From contig NC_019693.1 of NCBI RefSeq assembly GCF_000317105.1, positions 2,542,001 through 2,606,000 on the forward strand: 64,000 nucleotides of DNA. Direction: 5' to 3'. The position numbers and the translations under genes were made by a program. Shown here one piece after another: positions 8,038-18,200 of the stretch (within the stretch, counting starts at the first letter, position 1; each line of letters begins with the position of its first letter). The DNA is from Oscillatoria acuminata PCC 6304. GTDB lineage: Bacteria; Cyanobacteriota; Cyanobacteriia; Cyanobacteriales; Laspinemataceae. The notes beneath the pieces were generated by a model that made no database searches, was not told the DNA's origin, and worked only from the letters and a program-made list of their open reading frames with translations.

Positions 8038-8616
8038 TTAGACTAAAGAACAGGAGCGTTGTAGGGCTTTTTGGAGTAGGGTTTGATATTCCCGATCGCT
8101 GATGGTGTAGGCTCCAAATCGGTCCAAATGGGGGTTGCTCATTTGGGCATCAAATAACATAAACTGGCGATCGCGCAGTCGTTCTACGAGCTTCACCATT
8201 GCCACCTTTGACCCTTCCGGAATCCGATAAAACATGGATTCGCCAATAAAAGCGCCCCCGATCGCAATTCCCAAAATCCCTCCAGCAAGGGTATCTCCTT
8301 GCCAGGTTTCAAAACTATGGGCCCAACCTTGGGAGTGTAGTTCCCAATAAATTTCTTTTAATTCAGGAGAAATCCAAGTCGTCTCGCGATCGGAACACCC
8401 CTCGACGACTGCCTGAAAATCTCGGTCGATCGCCACGGTGAACCGTTCTTGATTGAGGACGCGCTTCAGGGATGAAGGATAGCGGAAGCGATCGTCTAGG
8501 GGAATCAGCGCTCGCTTGCGACTGGAGTACCACCCGACGCTCTCATCGCCCACATTCGCCATCAAAAAATAGCCTTGAGCGTAACCTTGGATGATTGACG
8601 GAATATCAAATTCCAT
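8038..8616 (-). CDS. aat: Leucyl/phenylalanyl-tRNA--protein transferase
   Basis: A 192-residue enzyme transferring Leu or Phe from charged tRNA to the N-terminus of proteins with basic N-terminal residues, which creates N-degrons for the ClpS-ClpAP pathway in the cytoplasm. Diagnostic segments are [19 protein letters not shown], the [19 protein letters not shown] core and [15 protein letters not shown] near the C-terminus. Length is close to short cyanobacterial Aat proteins. It is convergent with the DUF3598 gene and followed upstream by an intergenic region containing an antitoxin relic. Confidence 0.92.
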   Translation of the reverse strand: MEFDIPSIIQGYAQGYFLMANVGDESVGWYSSRKRALIPLDDRFRYPSSLKRVLNQERFTVAIDRDFQAVVEGCSDRETTWISPELKEIYWELHSQGWAHSFETWQGDTLAGGILGIAIGGAFIGESMFYRIPEGSKVAMVKLVERLRDRQFMLFDAQMSNPHLDRFGAYTISDREYQTLLQKALQRSCSLV

Positions 8617-8862
8617 GAACTTAGCCGGTTAAAATTTGAGAAATTGCAGACTATAGACAAGAGAAGAACGGCTTAAATAAGGGCAGACAGTGCTGCCCTC
8701 AAACCATCTGAAGAATTTAAAATATCATGAAACTGAGGGATTACTCTGACTTAGAATGAAGAATCAAGGATCAAGTTCAACGTCCCGACTTGCTATCGTT
8801 CTCTTCTGTTTGTAGTCAGGACTTACCCATGAACACTATATCTAGCGTAGGGATCAAGGCTC

Positions 8863-9024
8863 CTAAATTCTACCCCGTTTTTGATGCATCCGCTCTAACT
8901 CTTCTACATCTTCGATGTCTTCCAGTCGTTCCAGCATTTCTTGGTATTCGTCAATATCCTAAATGACCGCCACTGGTTTGCCGTCTCGCAGAACAATTTG
9001 CGGTTTTGAGCGTTTGGTCTCCAT
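8863..9024 (-). pseudogene. Phd/YefM-like antitoxin gene interrupted by an amber codon
   Basis: Reading the minus strand from an ATG at 9024 (AGGAGG 8 nt upstream) gives METKRSKPQIVLRDGKPVAV-I, then TAG (8959-8961), then in the same frame DIDEYQEMLERLEDIEDVEE-LERMHQKRGRI and a stop at 8863-8865. The pattern 'vlrdGkPvAvildi.eYqemLerLedieD' is that of Phd/YefM antitoxins. A Leu codon (TTG) to TAG change would explain the interruption. The good ribosome binding site and uninterrupted frame on both sides show the decay is recent. No partner toxin is visible on either side. Each half is too short to be called as an ORF. Confidence 0.75.
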
Positions 9025-9295
9025 GCCGATCGCCTCCTGTTTTTCTCATGCTTTATTCTATCATGCGATCGCTTTCTATATCCCCTGGGATTTCCTGTTG
9101 GACAAAGCTAAAACTGTGGGTGGCTCTTGTTTGGGAGACGCGCTCTTATCGGCGTCTCTACAGGAATTTTTCTGTGGGGGGTTCTTGTTGGGAGACGCGA
9201 TCATATTATTGGTGCTGAATTAACCTTAATAAATTAGTCCGCGAAGGCGGAATGAGCCTGTGTAAACGCGATTTCAATCGCCCCGGTTTATCCGC
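9025..9295. repeat. Intergenic region with a repeated TTGGGAGACGCG segment
   Basis: Two related segments (CTTGTTTGGGAGACGCGCTC near 9128 and CTTGTTGGGAGACGCGATC near 9184) lie about 57 bp apart. No coding sequence is supported; the two plus-strand ORFs here run antisense through the antitoxin relic. Confidence 0.4.
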
Positions 9296-9742
9296 CTACG
9301 GTAACTTGTAACTGGAAACTCGCATGGTTAATTTTCCTTGGCGAGGGTCTCTGTTTGACACAAATGCCCCCTCTTCTGTCTCTCCTTTGGCTAAAAATTC
9401 GATTTCTTGTTCTCCAATTGAATAAGTAATTCCATCAATTTCTAATTCGGCAATCACATGAACTGAAGCGACGGTTTCTCCGCCTTCGTTTTGTACCCGA
9501 AAGGGGACGTAAAATTGCTGGTTGCGTTCTTGAATCTGTCCCTTTGGCGTTACGGAGAGAATCGGCGGGCGATCGCCCTGGGTCATCCAGTCATAACTCA
9601 CCAATCCAATCAGAATCGCCACGATTGACAAAGCAATGCTAAATGTCACCCATTCCGCAGGCGATCGCCCTGCAATTTCTTGGCGTCGTCTATCGTTTTG
9701 TTGCGTCTGTTTGCTTTGCGTCTCTTTCATTTCTGATGTCAT
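9296..9742 (-). CDS. TIGR02588 family single-span membrane protein
   Basis: A 148-residue protein with a basic N-terminus, a membrane segment at about 30-50 (WVTFSIALSIVAILIGLVSY), then a soluble domain (PPILSVTP, FYVPFRVQNEGGETVASVHV, VSNRDPRQG) predicted to lie outside the cytoplasm. This combination matches the TIGR02588 family, which is found next to TIGR02587 membrane proteins. Its start overlaps the stop of the TIGR02587 gene by 4 bp, so the two are translationally coupled and probably form a complex. Function is unknown. Confidence 0.8.
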   Translation of the reverse strand: MTSEMKETQSKQTQQNDRRRQEIAGRSPAEWVTFSIALSIVAILIGLVSYDWMTQGDRPPILSVTPKGQIQERNQQFYVPFRVQNEGGETVASVHVIAELEIDGITYSIGEQEIEFLAKGETEEGAFVSNRDPRQGKLTMRVSSYKLP

Positions 9743-10635
9743 ACCGCTAACCTCCCCGCTGCACCGCCGATCGCTGCTGGAAGTCCCAATATTATACTAT
9801 GATTCAGCCAAATTTGCCAAGGATCGCTAAAGTTAAGTTTCTGGAAAAACCACAACATCACCACCGATGCACCCAAAGATACTAAATAGCAAATTAAGGT
9901 TTCTCCTAACGGATCTTGAAATACCCCTCGCTGTTTATATCGTCTTTTTTGTCCCCGAAATCCCGCTGCAAATACAATACAGTAAGAAATCAGCAAAGAA
10001 GAAACCACTACGGCAATTTGCCAAGGGGAAGAACTCGCCGCCGTCAGCATGGAAACTTCATCAGTAGGTGCGATGTTAAAGGCAATAAAAATTGCCCCGA
10101 TTAAAGTGGCACCCAAATCGGCTAAATTGTTTTCTATTTCTGTTGCTTTTGTTGAATTGCCTTTGGTGTTATTATTCTCCAAATTTAATTCAACGCGATC
10201 GCCACTCATCAATGACGTTGCCAGCGCTACCCCTAACGAAAAGGGCAATCCTTCAAAAATCGCTTTTCCCAGTGCTTCATTCAGAGGCGTGTGAATATCG
10301 ATTTGGCGCAATAATATCAACACCACTGTTGCCGAAACCAAGCCGATCGCGATCGCTTCCACACTCTCCATCGCCGTATCCCGCCATCGCATCTCGATAT
10401 CTTGGTTGCGCCGAAATCCCGCCGTGCGATTGAAGAAAAACACCACCAAATAGGTAATCGCCAGCGCCACCAGTCTCATCGACGCTTTACTATACGAACC
10501 GATCCACCACACTTCCATCGTGTACAATAGGGGAATTCCAAACAAAAATCCTCCAGAAATCCCCCGAATTAGCTCATCCGATTCTTCCGCCCATTCCCAT
10601 TTTTGGTGAGACTTTCCCTCGCGCTTTCCCATCAT
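9739..10635 (-). CDS. TIGR02587 family integral membrane protein
   Basis: A 298-residue multi-pass protein: RGISGGFLFGIPLLYTMEVW at the N-terminus, about seven to eight hydrophobic segments, and conserved GLPFSLGVALATSLMSGDR in the middle. It matches TIGR02587, a putative membrane protein of unknown function almost always paired with TIGR02588, as here (4-bp overlap). The N-terminal 25 residues are charged and cytoplasmic. No transporter signature is seen. Confidence 0.8.
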   Translation of the reverse strand: MMGKREGKSHQKWEWAEESDELIRGISGGFLFGIPLLYTMEVWWIGSYSKASMRLVALAITYLVVFFFNRTAGFRRNQDIEMRWRDTAMESVEAIAIGLVSATVVLILLRQIDIHTPLNEALGKAIFEGLPFSLGVALATSLMSGDRVELNLENNNTKGNSTKATEIENNLADLGATLIGAIFIAFNIAPTDEVSMLTAASSSPWQIAVVVSSLLISYCIVFAAGFRGQKRRYKQRGVFQDPLGETLICYLVSLGASVVMLWFFQKLNFSDPWQIWLNHSIILGLPAAIGGAAGRLAV

Positions 10636-10763
10636 CTTTCAAAATTTAAACCTTGCTTTTTACTACAGGAATGATTCATTTTCTATTTTTTATAGTCTTA
10701 CATTCTATAATTATATTCTGCCCTCTGGCATCATCCTTCCGATAGATTTTTGCAACTCTTTTT

Positions 10764-10925
10764 GTGACTTTGAATAGAGATAAGAGATAAGATAAGGAGA
10801 TTAAGTTGTTACTACAAACGGGAAGATAACGGCTGAAGTCGTGATTTTGAATAGAGATAAGATAACGAAATCAAGTCGTTACTACAAACATCGGATCACG
10901 ACTCATATTGTGATTTGGAACTAGG
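10764..10925. repeat. Diverged tandem repeat of about 70-77 bp
   Basis: GTGACTTTGAATAGAGATAA begins at 10764 and a near copy at 10841; each is followed by AAGTyGTTACTACAAAC (10803-10819; 10873-10889), and a third partial copy starts at 10910. The TCAAGTCGTTACTACAAAC part also appears in repeats at 22148-22218, 24294-24330 and 45371-45407. The surrounding gap (10636-11050) has no gene. Confidence 0.65.
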
Positions 10926-11050
10926 GGAACGACTGAAATTGTCACACCGAACTGGAGGGGTCATTTTTCAAGGCTCATCCTTGATCCCTGTTTAAGGTGG
11001 GTATGAGGGAGAATGTACTATAAGATCGGGAAATAGTAGTATCACATTCC

Positions 11051-11386
11051 ATGCCCATGAGTGAACCGATTAGACCGATTACGTTGCCCCCCATGAGTAA
11101 CCCTCAACAGGAGGGGAAATGGTTGCAGGCTGCTTTGCATCAGTGGCTCGATCGCGAGTTTATTCCCGAGGCAGTCAACCACCAGATTGCAGAACGAGCG
11201 AGTCAAATTTTTGTCCGTCAGCGACTCGAAGGCGAGAATGACTTAGGGTCTCTGGTGATTGCGATCGTGACTGAAATGCAGGCGTTTGATTTTTCTAAAA
11301 GTTTTTATGGGGAATTTGCGATCGCCAATGCCGTAAGTGACTTACTTTTGGATAGTCTGGGGATTGATCGCTGTTGTGGACAATAA
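11051..11386 (+). CDS. Conserved cyanobacterial hypothetical protein
   Basis: A 111-residue soluble protein: KWLQAALHQWLDREFIPEAV, then IAERASQIFVRQRLEGENDL, then FDFSKSFYGEFAIANAVSDL and LLLDSLGIDRCCG. The strong, ungapped character and codon use suggest a real conserved protein that I associate with cyanobacteria, but no function is known to me. The start could be the ATG at 11051 or at 11057. It stands alone; rpsN is convergent downstream. Confidence 0.7.
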   Translation: MPMSEPIRPITLPPMSNPQQEGKWLQAALHQWLDREFIPEAVNHQIAERASQIFVRQRLEGENDLGSLVIAIVTEMQAFDFSKSFYGEFAIANAVSDLLLDSLGIDRCCGQ

Positions 11387-11469
11387 TTTTAGGAGCGTCG
11401 GGATTTTAGATTTTAGATTTTAGAGTTCTGAATCTAAAATCCAAAATCCACGCTCTATCTAGCTTTGGA

Positions 11470-11772
11470 CTACCAGCTTGACTTGACAACCCCAGGGAGG
11501 AGTCCTTCATGAGCCATTTCCCGAATCACGTTCCGAGAGAGTCCGAAATCGCGATAGTACCCTCTGGGACGTCCCGTCAGCCAGCAACGGTTACGGACCC
11601 GGTTGGGGGCGCTATTGCGGGGCAGTTGTTGAATTTGGCGGTGAATTCGCAATTTTTCTTCTGGATCCGTCGTGGCGGCAAATTGCGCTTTTAGCTCAAA
11701 CCGCTTATCGATGTATTTCTCAACGAGCGCTTTGCGTTTCTTTTCCCGCTCGATCATGGATTTCTTAGCCAT
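11470..11772 (-). CDS. rpsN: 30S ribosomal protein S14
   Basis: A 100-residue S14: starts [20 protein letters not shown] and ends with [41 protein letters not shown]. It is the longer, zinc-free form (no CxxC...CxxC). I set the start at the MAKKSM Met (11772); the open frame continues 29 codons upstream but that part is not S14. It is a stand-alone gene, as is usual for rpsN in cyanobacteria. Confidence 0.95.
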   Translation of the reverse strand: MAKKSMIEREKKRKALVEKYIDKRFELKAQFAATTDPEEKLRIHRQIQQLPRNSAPNRVRNRCWLTGRPRGYYRDFGLSRNVIREMAHEGLLPGVVKSSW

Positions 11773-11874
11773 GTAATGATTCTCATCCCTTAAAAAAGAC
11801 AGCATCTTTAATTCTAGCTGATAAATCAGTCTTCGGCGCATCAACCTAGACTGATTCAAAGCCAGTCCATCAAC

Positions 11875-14322
11875 TTAGGGCATCAGTTCAGCGAAAGGAA
11901 TAGAACCGTCACTGATTTGAATAAAGTAGTCAGAGGAAGCATTCGAGGCGATCTCGGAGGTTTCGATTTCTCCGACAGGCAAGATTAGCGTTGCCTCTAG
12001 GTGCGATCGCACGACGGAGGAGCAATGGGACTCGCCATGCAGACAATCCACGAGGAGTTGATTGGCTTGATAATATTGGTCAAGTAGCGCCACTTGTCGG
12101 GGGGTAAACTGCCAATTGTGACCGATTTGGCGATGCTCGATCAGCAATGCGCGAAATTGTTCAGCCCAAGCATAAGCGCGATCGCCCCACCAGGCAATTA
12201 AGCGATCGCGACCCTCCCCAGGATCCGGTAGTTGGTCCTTGAGTTCCTGCAATCCTACGCGCAATTCTGGCTCGTGGGTTAAACTGCGATCGAGGTCCAG
12301 CGCAAAACCCAGGGAGAGGATTTGTTTGACATTGGGGTTGCGAGTCAGACTGTACACCAACTCCAAAGCGCGTGCCAATTCCAAATCCAAGGCTAACTCT
12401 GGGGCCAAATCCCGGGCTAGACTGGGGTCTAAGGCGAGGGCTAAACCCAAGCTGCGATCGCGAAACAGGGTAAAGTAAAATGCCCGCACCGCCGCTGGTT
12501 TGTACAATCCTTCCAGCAGTCGGCATTTAGCACTGGTACAGGCTAAAAATTGCTGCAACTTGCCATCGGCAACTAACATCACATCAATTTGTTGCTTCAT
12601 CGCTTGCAGCAGAGGGTCAGCATTTCTTAACAATTCCGAGGTAAGTAATACCACTTCTCGCCAGCGCGGTTCGCAGACATGACTCGCTAACCCTTGTAAC
12701 TCCTCCTCCAACGCAATCGGATCCGGTGTCGAGGCAATCTGACGAGCGGTAAAATATTCCTGGAATGTTAAATGGGAAAAGGAATAAATTCCCCTGGCTC
12801 GTTCGACTAATAAACCATGTTGAGCTTCGATTGCATCAAGGACCGTGGCACTTTGCGATCGCAAGGTTTCTGGGGCCGGATTACTTTCGGGCAATGTGGC
12901 CAAATAATCCCCAATATAATGCTCAATTTCCCGCTTTTCAAAAAAGTAATTACTTTCAGCAAAAGTTAGGGCTGCAACTTGACTCAACAGTTCTATTTTC
13001 CGAGGCAGAGATAAATTGCGATAGACTTCATCCCGTTGAATCCCTCGGGCTTCATCCCATCGCACCAGCAGAATATCTAACCCCGCTTCATAGAGTTTAG
13101 AGCGTTTGTTGGGAAAATCTTCTTTGGTCTGAAAAATACTGGCGGTTAGGGTTAACAGAATTGGCGTCACAACTAATTCCCGAATGGGTTGGTTTTCGGG
13201 AAGGTTGAGCTTTTCTAAAAAGCGTTGAGAAAGCAGTAAACCCGCTTCGCGATCGCCACGGGCTGCGATAAACCACTTGGCAGCAAATGCTTCAATTTGT
13301 GAACCCTCAAAATCAGCCAGTTCTACTTCCGTAAACCCTGTGAAGTGGTACTCACTTCCCCCCAGGCGACAGGTGATGGCTACCCTATTTTGATAGTAAG
13401 TTTCACAAAATTGGTTAATTTCGTAGGCGATTTCTCGGCTGTCACTGGGAGGGATTTCATCTAATCCATCTAACAACACCAGCGCGTGACCCCCTTGCAG
13501 CAAGGTTTCTACTTTATCTGCTGACAGGCCAAAGTTGTTGAAAATTTTAGTAATATAATGGAGTAAGCTCCGATTTCCACTCTGGTTACTTTCGGTTTTC
13601 CAGTCCCTAATTCTAATAAAAACAGGAAGACCCAATCCCCCTGAGTTAAGGGTAGTTTCTGCGGTTTTTGGGTCTTGAATACAGCCGAGAGCAAGAGATT
13701 TTAAAAACGTCGTTTTACCGGCTCCAGGTTTACCCAAGATCAATAACTTGGAATAGGTGGAAACCGCTTGAATTGCTGGAATCTTGGACTGTTGTTCGGA
13801 GGCAGAAATGCTCCGGTGTACCTGACTCTTGGACTGACGAGTTTGTCTCGGCTGAAATTGGAGGTCCGAGACTTCCAGCCATCGTTGCCGATTCAGTTGT
13901 TCGAGAATATTAATCTCGATGTAGATATCATCTAGAGCAACGGGTTGAGACTTATCTAAAAGACGCAAAGTCCCACATTGAGCGAGAATGGGTTCCCTCA
14001 TGCGCGATCGCACAGCGGTGACTAAGGCAGTAATATCTTCAATGGGCGGATCTAACCCCAAATCCTCGTCGGTTTTCGGAGGATCTAAGGTAACCTCCGT
14101 GGGTAACTCGGCAATGTCCTGCCAATCCAAGTCTAACTTGTAGCAAATTTCGATAAAAATTGCCCGCTCAATAGGCCGTCCTGTCAAAAACTTCCAAATA
14201 GACTGACGAGTTTCTAACCCCACTTCAGAGGCCAAATCTTGTTGTGTCCAGCCACTTCTTTCAAATGCAGCTTTGGCTTTGAGCTTTCCGGTTTCTGAAG
14301 TGCTCAGCGATCTTTTTCTCAT
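11875..14322 (-). CDS. HTH-NACHT STAND ATPase
   Basis: An 815-residue protein. Residues about 10-70 form an XRE-like helix-turn-helix (GWTQQDLASEVGLETRQSIW). A NACHT ATPase follows: Walker A GKPGAGKTT (197-205), Walker B LVLLDGLDE (281-289), the sensor segment AITCRLGGSEYHF, ELADF and SFSHLTFQEYFTAR. Then come an alpha-helical Leu/Ala/Asp-rich repeat section (about 610-650) and a C-terminal domain with LLVDCLHGESHCSSVVRSHL, resembling the Cys/His-containing NACHT C-terminal domain. STAND NTPases of this kind act as sensors that oligomerise on ligand binding; bacterial NACHT proteins include antiphage systems. Here the role is inferred. It is monocistronic, with no obvious effector domain: the HTH may be the output or an N-terminal recognition module. 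Confidence 0.8.
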   Translation of the reverse strand: MRKRSLSTSETGKLKAKAAFERSGWTQQDLASEVGLETRQSIWKFLTGRPIERAIFIEICYKLDLDWQDIAELPTEVTLDPPKTDEDLGLDPPIEDITALVTAVRSRMREPILAQCGTLRLLDKSQPVALDDIYIEINILEQLNRQRWLEVSDLQFQPRQTRQSKSQVHRSISASEQQSKIPAIQAVSTYSKLLILGKPGAGKTTFLKSLALGCIQDPKTAETTLNSGGLGLPVFIRIRDWKTESNQSGNRSLLHYITKIFNNFGLSADKVETLLQGGHALVLLDGLDEIPPSDSREIAYEINQFCETYYQNRVAITCRLGGSEYHFTGFTEVELADFEGSQIEAFAAKWFIAARGDREAGLLLSQRFLEKLNLPENQPIRELVVTPILLTLTASIFQTKEDFPNKRSKLYEAGLDILLVRWDEARGIQRDEVYRNLSLPRKIELLSQVAALTFAESNYFFEKREIEHYIGDYLATLPESNPAPETLRSQSATVLDAIEAQHGLLVERARGIYSFSHLTFQEYFTARQIASTPDPIALEEELQGLASHVCEPRWREVVLLTSELLRNADPLLQAMKQQIDVMLVADGKLQQFLACTSAKCRLLEGLYKPAAVRAFYFTLFRDRSLGLALALDPSLARDLAPELALDLELARALELVYSLTRNPNVKQILSLGFALDLDRSLTHEPELRVGLQELKDQLPDPGEGRDRLIAWWGDRAYAWAEQFRALLIEHRQIGHNWQFTPRQVALLDQYYQANQLLVDCLHGESHCSSVVRSHLEATLILPVGEIETSEIASNASSDYFIQISDGSIPFAELMP

Positions 14323-14829
14323 GGGTATAATCCAGTTTGTTTAACCAGTTATGTTGTAGTTTGGGAACACAGAGGATGCTATCCACAGTGGGAATAAGTT
14401 GTTTTTGGGTTAACAGTGGCAAAGGGAATGAGCTGACTCCATCGGAGGATGAAACTCTCTATGAATAATGAATTGCTGCATCAATCAGCAATCGGCTTGA
14501 AAAAGCAGTAGCAATATCAGCTATTTATAATATTGGGCGCAGGACGTTTCCAATGCAGCGATCGCGGTTGCCGGTGTTAGGGGATCTTCCTCCTATCACC
14601 CTGATGATCCCTGACAGCAGCAAGGGGTGACGACTTCTGGACCCCGAAGCGATCGCCGACTCAGGGTGGAGTGAGGTAAATCACCTTGAATTTCAACCCC
14701 AGACTCGGGGAATACAGAAGTCTAGGAAATATGACTTTCCAATTTTGAAAAATGCAATCCCTGGAGGGGGTTAAACCCCTATTATACAAGAAGTTGGTCC
14801 CTCTGGGGAAGATGGGGAGGATGGGAGGG

Positions 14830-15185
14830 ATGGGGGAGATGGGGAGGACTTACAATGGTAGATTTTTTACGCTTAACTCCATCTCCGGTCCCCTCCCCTT
14901 AGCAAGGGGAGGGTTAGGGTGGGGTCCTCCGGACGTGGCGATCGCCACGTCCGGAAGAAGTAGTGGGTGAAGGGTGTCGGCGGTGAGGAGGCGATCGCTT
15001 TCGTCACGAAGAAAGAGGTTGGCACCCGCCTAAATACAGGCGCGATCGCCTCCAAAAGTGCGTTATGTGGCGATCGCCACATAACGGGAGACCCCACCCT
15101 AACCCTCCCCAAGACACAGGGGAGGGGACCGGAGATGGAGTTAAGCGTAAAAAACCTACTCTTGTAAGATCCCATCTTCCCCCAA
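14830..15185. repeat. Large imperfect inverted-repeat element with HIP1-centred palindromes
   Basis: A perfect 36-bp inverted repeat (14863-14898 and 15119-15154; TTTTTTACGCTTAACTCC...) lies inside longer imperfect arms that reach about 14830 and 15185. Within the arms, the matching segments GGGTTAGGGTGGGGTC and two perfect palindromes centred on GGCGATCGCC (28 bp at 14928-14955; 26 bp at 15061-15086) mirror each other. The middle 105 bp is unrelated between arms. It looks like a MITE-sized foldback element. It overlaps the artificial 5' extension of the downstream kinase ORF. Confidence 0.8.
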
Positions 15186-15232
15186 TCCCCTCACCGCTTT
15201 ATGATGAGAGAAAGAAACCAGAACAGCAGGCT

Positions 15233-18200
15233 ATGCAGTTGATAGGGATTTTCTGTGGGTTGATTGTGGGTGCGATCGCCGGATATCTGTGGTCAAAAAG
15301 GATGCACTGGGTTGGAGAAAGGGACTCGGAGGCGATCGCATTGTTGCCGGATAACCTTGCGCGGATTGCACCTGAGCAATTTTACTCCCCAGTTACCGAG
15401 AAGGAAATTCCCTACCGGCGGATATTTGAGGCAAATCCGGCAGTGCAATTGATCACGGACCCAGAAACTGGGATGATTCTGGATGCGAATCTCGCCGCCT
15501 CGGAGTTTTATGGGTATGGGATTGAGGCTTTAAAGCAACTGAAACTAGAAGAACTTCATCCCTTGGGGGATTGCCAAGGAGCGATCGCCACAGCGGAAGC
15601 GAGAGAGGAGTTTCCCGAGGGCACTCAACTTGTTGGAGGGGAGCAAAAATCCTGGGAAATCCAGACAAAACGGCTTGATGTCGATGAAATTGGGGTAAAT
15701 CTTAGCACGGTTTACGACATCACCCCCAGACAACAGATGGAAACAGCCCAACAACGGGCAGAACGATATCGCTGTTTGGCTGCTGCCACTGGCGAAGGCA
15801 TTCTCTTGCACGATCGCGGGATCATTATAGATGTAAACCGGGTTCTGGCTCAGATGGTGGGTTATGAAAAAGAAGAACTGATTGGAACCTCCGGTCTAGT
15901 GTTAGTGACCCCAGAGTATCGCGAAATCGTCTCTGAGAACATTCAAAACCAGAGCGATCGCCCCTATCCTGTTGTGGCACTCCGGAAAGATGGCTCAACC
16001 TTTCCCGCTGAATTGCACCCGAAAATGATTGAGTATCAAAACCGCCTGGTTCGGGTTGTGGCAGTTCGGGACATCACGGAACGCAACCAAGTAGAAGAAG
16101 AACTGCGACAAGCGCGAGATCAACTGCGTGCTGTCTTAGACTCCGTACCCGGTAGCATCGCCTGGATTGATTCTAAATTGACCTATCTCGGGATTAACCG
16201 TTACCTAGCGCGGTCCTTCAATATTCAACCGGAAACCTTTATCGGACAACCGATAGGTTTTCTCGAACCCGGAACTGAAATTCGAGATTTTGTCCAGGAA
16301 TTTTTTAATAGTAGCGAATCAGAAACCTCTGTAGAAATGGAATGGGAAGTGGATGGACTTCCCTGGCATTATTTAGTCGTGGCGCAGAAATATCTTGGGG
16401 GTAAGGCGGCAGTTTTTGCGGGATTTGACCTAACCTGGCGCAAGCAAGCGGAACGAGAATTGCGCTTTAGTGAAGCGAGTATCAGGGCTTTATATGAAGT
16501 CAGCGCAGATCCGACCCTGAGTTTTGACCAGCGTTTGCAGCGATTATTAGAACTGGGACGGGAGTGGTTTGAGTTAGAGATTGGACTACTAGGGCGGTTG
16601 GTGGGCGATCGCCTGGAAGTCATTGCCGCCCATCCCCCGACTTGTGCCATTGTTCCCGGGACCGTTTTGAACGGCGATCGCCCAGGGAATGAGGGGTTAA
16701 AGGCAGCCTTGCTCAGTGGGATTCAGTCCCCTGTAGGCACTCAGGGGGAATCAGACTCCCCTTCTCCCACGGACCCGAGCCCGGCTTATTTCGGCACCTT
16801 TGTCACCGTTGCCGGTCAAATTTATGGTGTCCTGAGCTTTTCTAGTCCCCATCCCCGTCGCCGTCCCTTTACGGCTGTAGAACGAGAATTACTCAAATTA
16901 ATGGCACAGTGGATTGGGGGGGAACTGGAACGACAACAGGCAGCAACAGCCCTCGCCCAAGCCTTTCATCGCAGTCTACTCCTGCGACAAATCACCCAGA
17001 AAATTCGCCAGAGTTTGGACACTCACCAAATTTTACAAACCACGGCAACGCAACTGGGGCGAGCATTGCAGGTGGATCGGTGTTTGCTGCATCGCTATCA
17101 AATCTTACCTGAGGCGCAATTGTACTGTGTGACGGAGTATTTGACTCCCGGCGCGAGTTCCCTACTGAATTTAGAGATTCCGATTCGGGACAATCCCTTG
17201 GCTGAACGCTTAATTGCTCAGGACCGGGCGATCGCCATTGATGATATGCAGGATAGCGCAGTGAGGTCCATCATTTGCCCGGTATTTAAGCAACTCGGCG
17301 TGCGATCGCTCATGGCAATTCGCACCTCCTATCAAGGAGAACCCAATGGGGCGATCGCCTTGCAACAATGCCAAGGATTGCGACAGTGGCGAGAGGATGA
17401 AATCGAACTCCTCGAAGCGGTGGCAGATCAAGTCGGGATTGCCTTAGCGCAAGCGGAGTTACTCGAACGGGAAACTCAACAGCGTCAACAACTCGCCGAA
17501 CAAAATCTGGCTCTCGATCGCGCCAAACAGTTAGCCGAAGTCGCCAATCAAGCCAAAAGTGAGTTTTTGGCAATGATGAGTCACGAAATCCGCACCCCCA
17601 TTAATGGGGTGATCGGCATGACGGACCTCCTCCTGGATACCGCCCAGACTCAACAACAAAGACAGTGGACTGAAACCATTCGCAACAGCAGCGAGAGTTT
17701 ATTACGGATTATTAACGATATCCTGGACCTGTCGAAAATTGAGTCGGGTAAATTGGAGTTCGACGAACGACCCTTTTCCTTGCCCGATTGTATCGCTAGA
17801 GCCGTGAGCGTCCTTGCGCCCCAAGCAACGGCCCGAGGGATCCGGATTGTCACCCAAATTAATCCGGAGACTCCTCCCCAGATTATGGGCGATCGCACCA
17901 GACTCCAGCAAATCTTGGTCAATCTCCTAGGGAATGCAGTCAAATTCACCGAAGTCGGAGAGGCGATCGTCTCGGTGAATGCCTCTCCTATCCCCGAGGC
18001 CCTGCTTGCCTCGGACAATCAGCAATCCTGCCACTATCGAATTCAATTCCAGGTTCAAGATACAGGCATCGGCATTCCCCCAGAAGGAATGCACCGCCTG
18101 TTTGAATCCTTTTCCCAAGTGGATCTGTCTACCTCACGACGCTATGGCGGCACCGGATTGGGTTTAGCCATTAGCAAACGCTTATGTGAATCGATGGGGG

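Noticed and set aside
8963-9223. Plus-strand ORFs of 86 and 70 residues
   Set aside because: Antisense to the antitoxin relic and through a short repeated segment; no product recognised.
15065-15232. N-terminal 56-codon extension of the hybrid kinase
   Set aside because: Lies inside the inverted-repeat element and encodes low-quality sequence before a normal membrane-span start.
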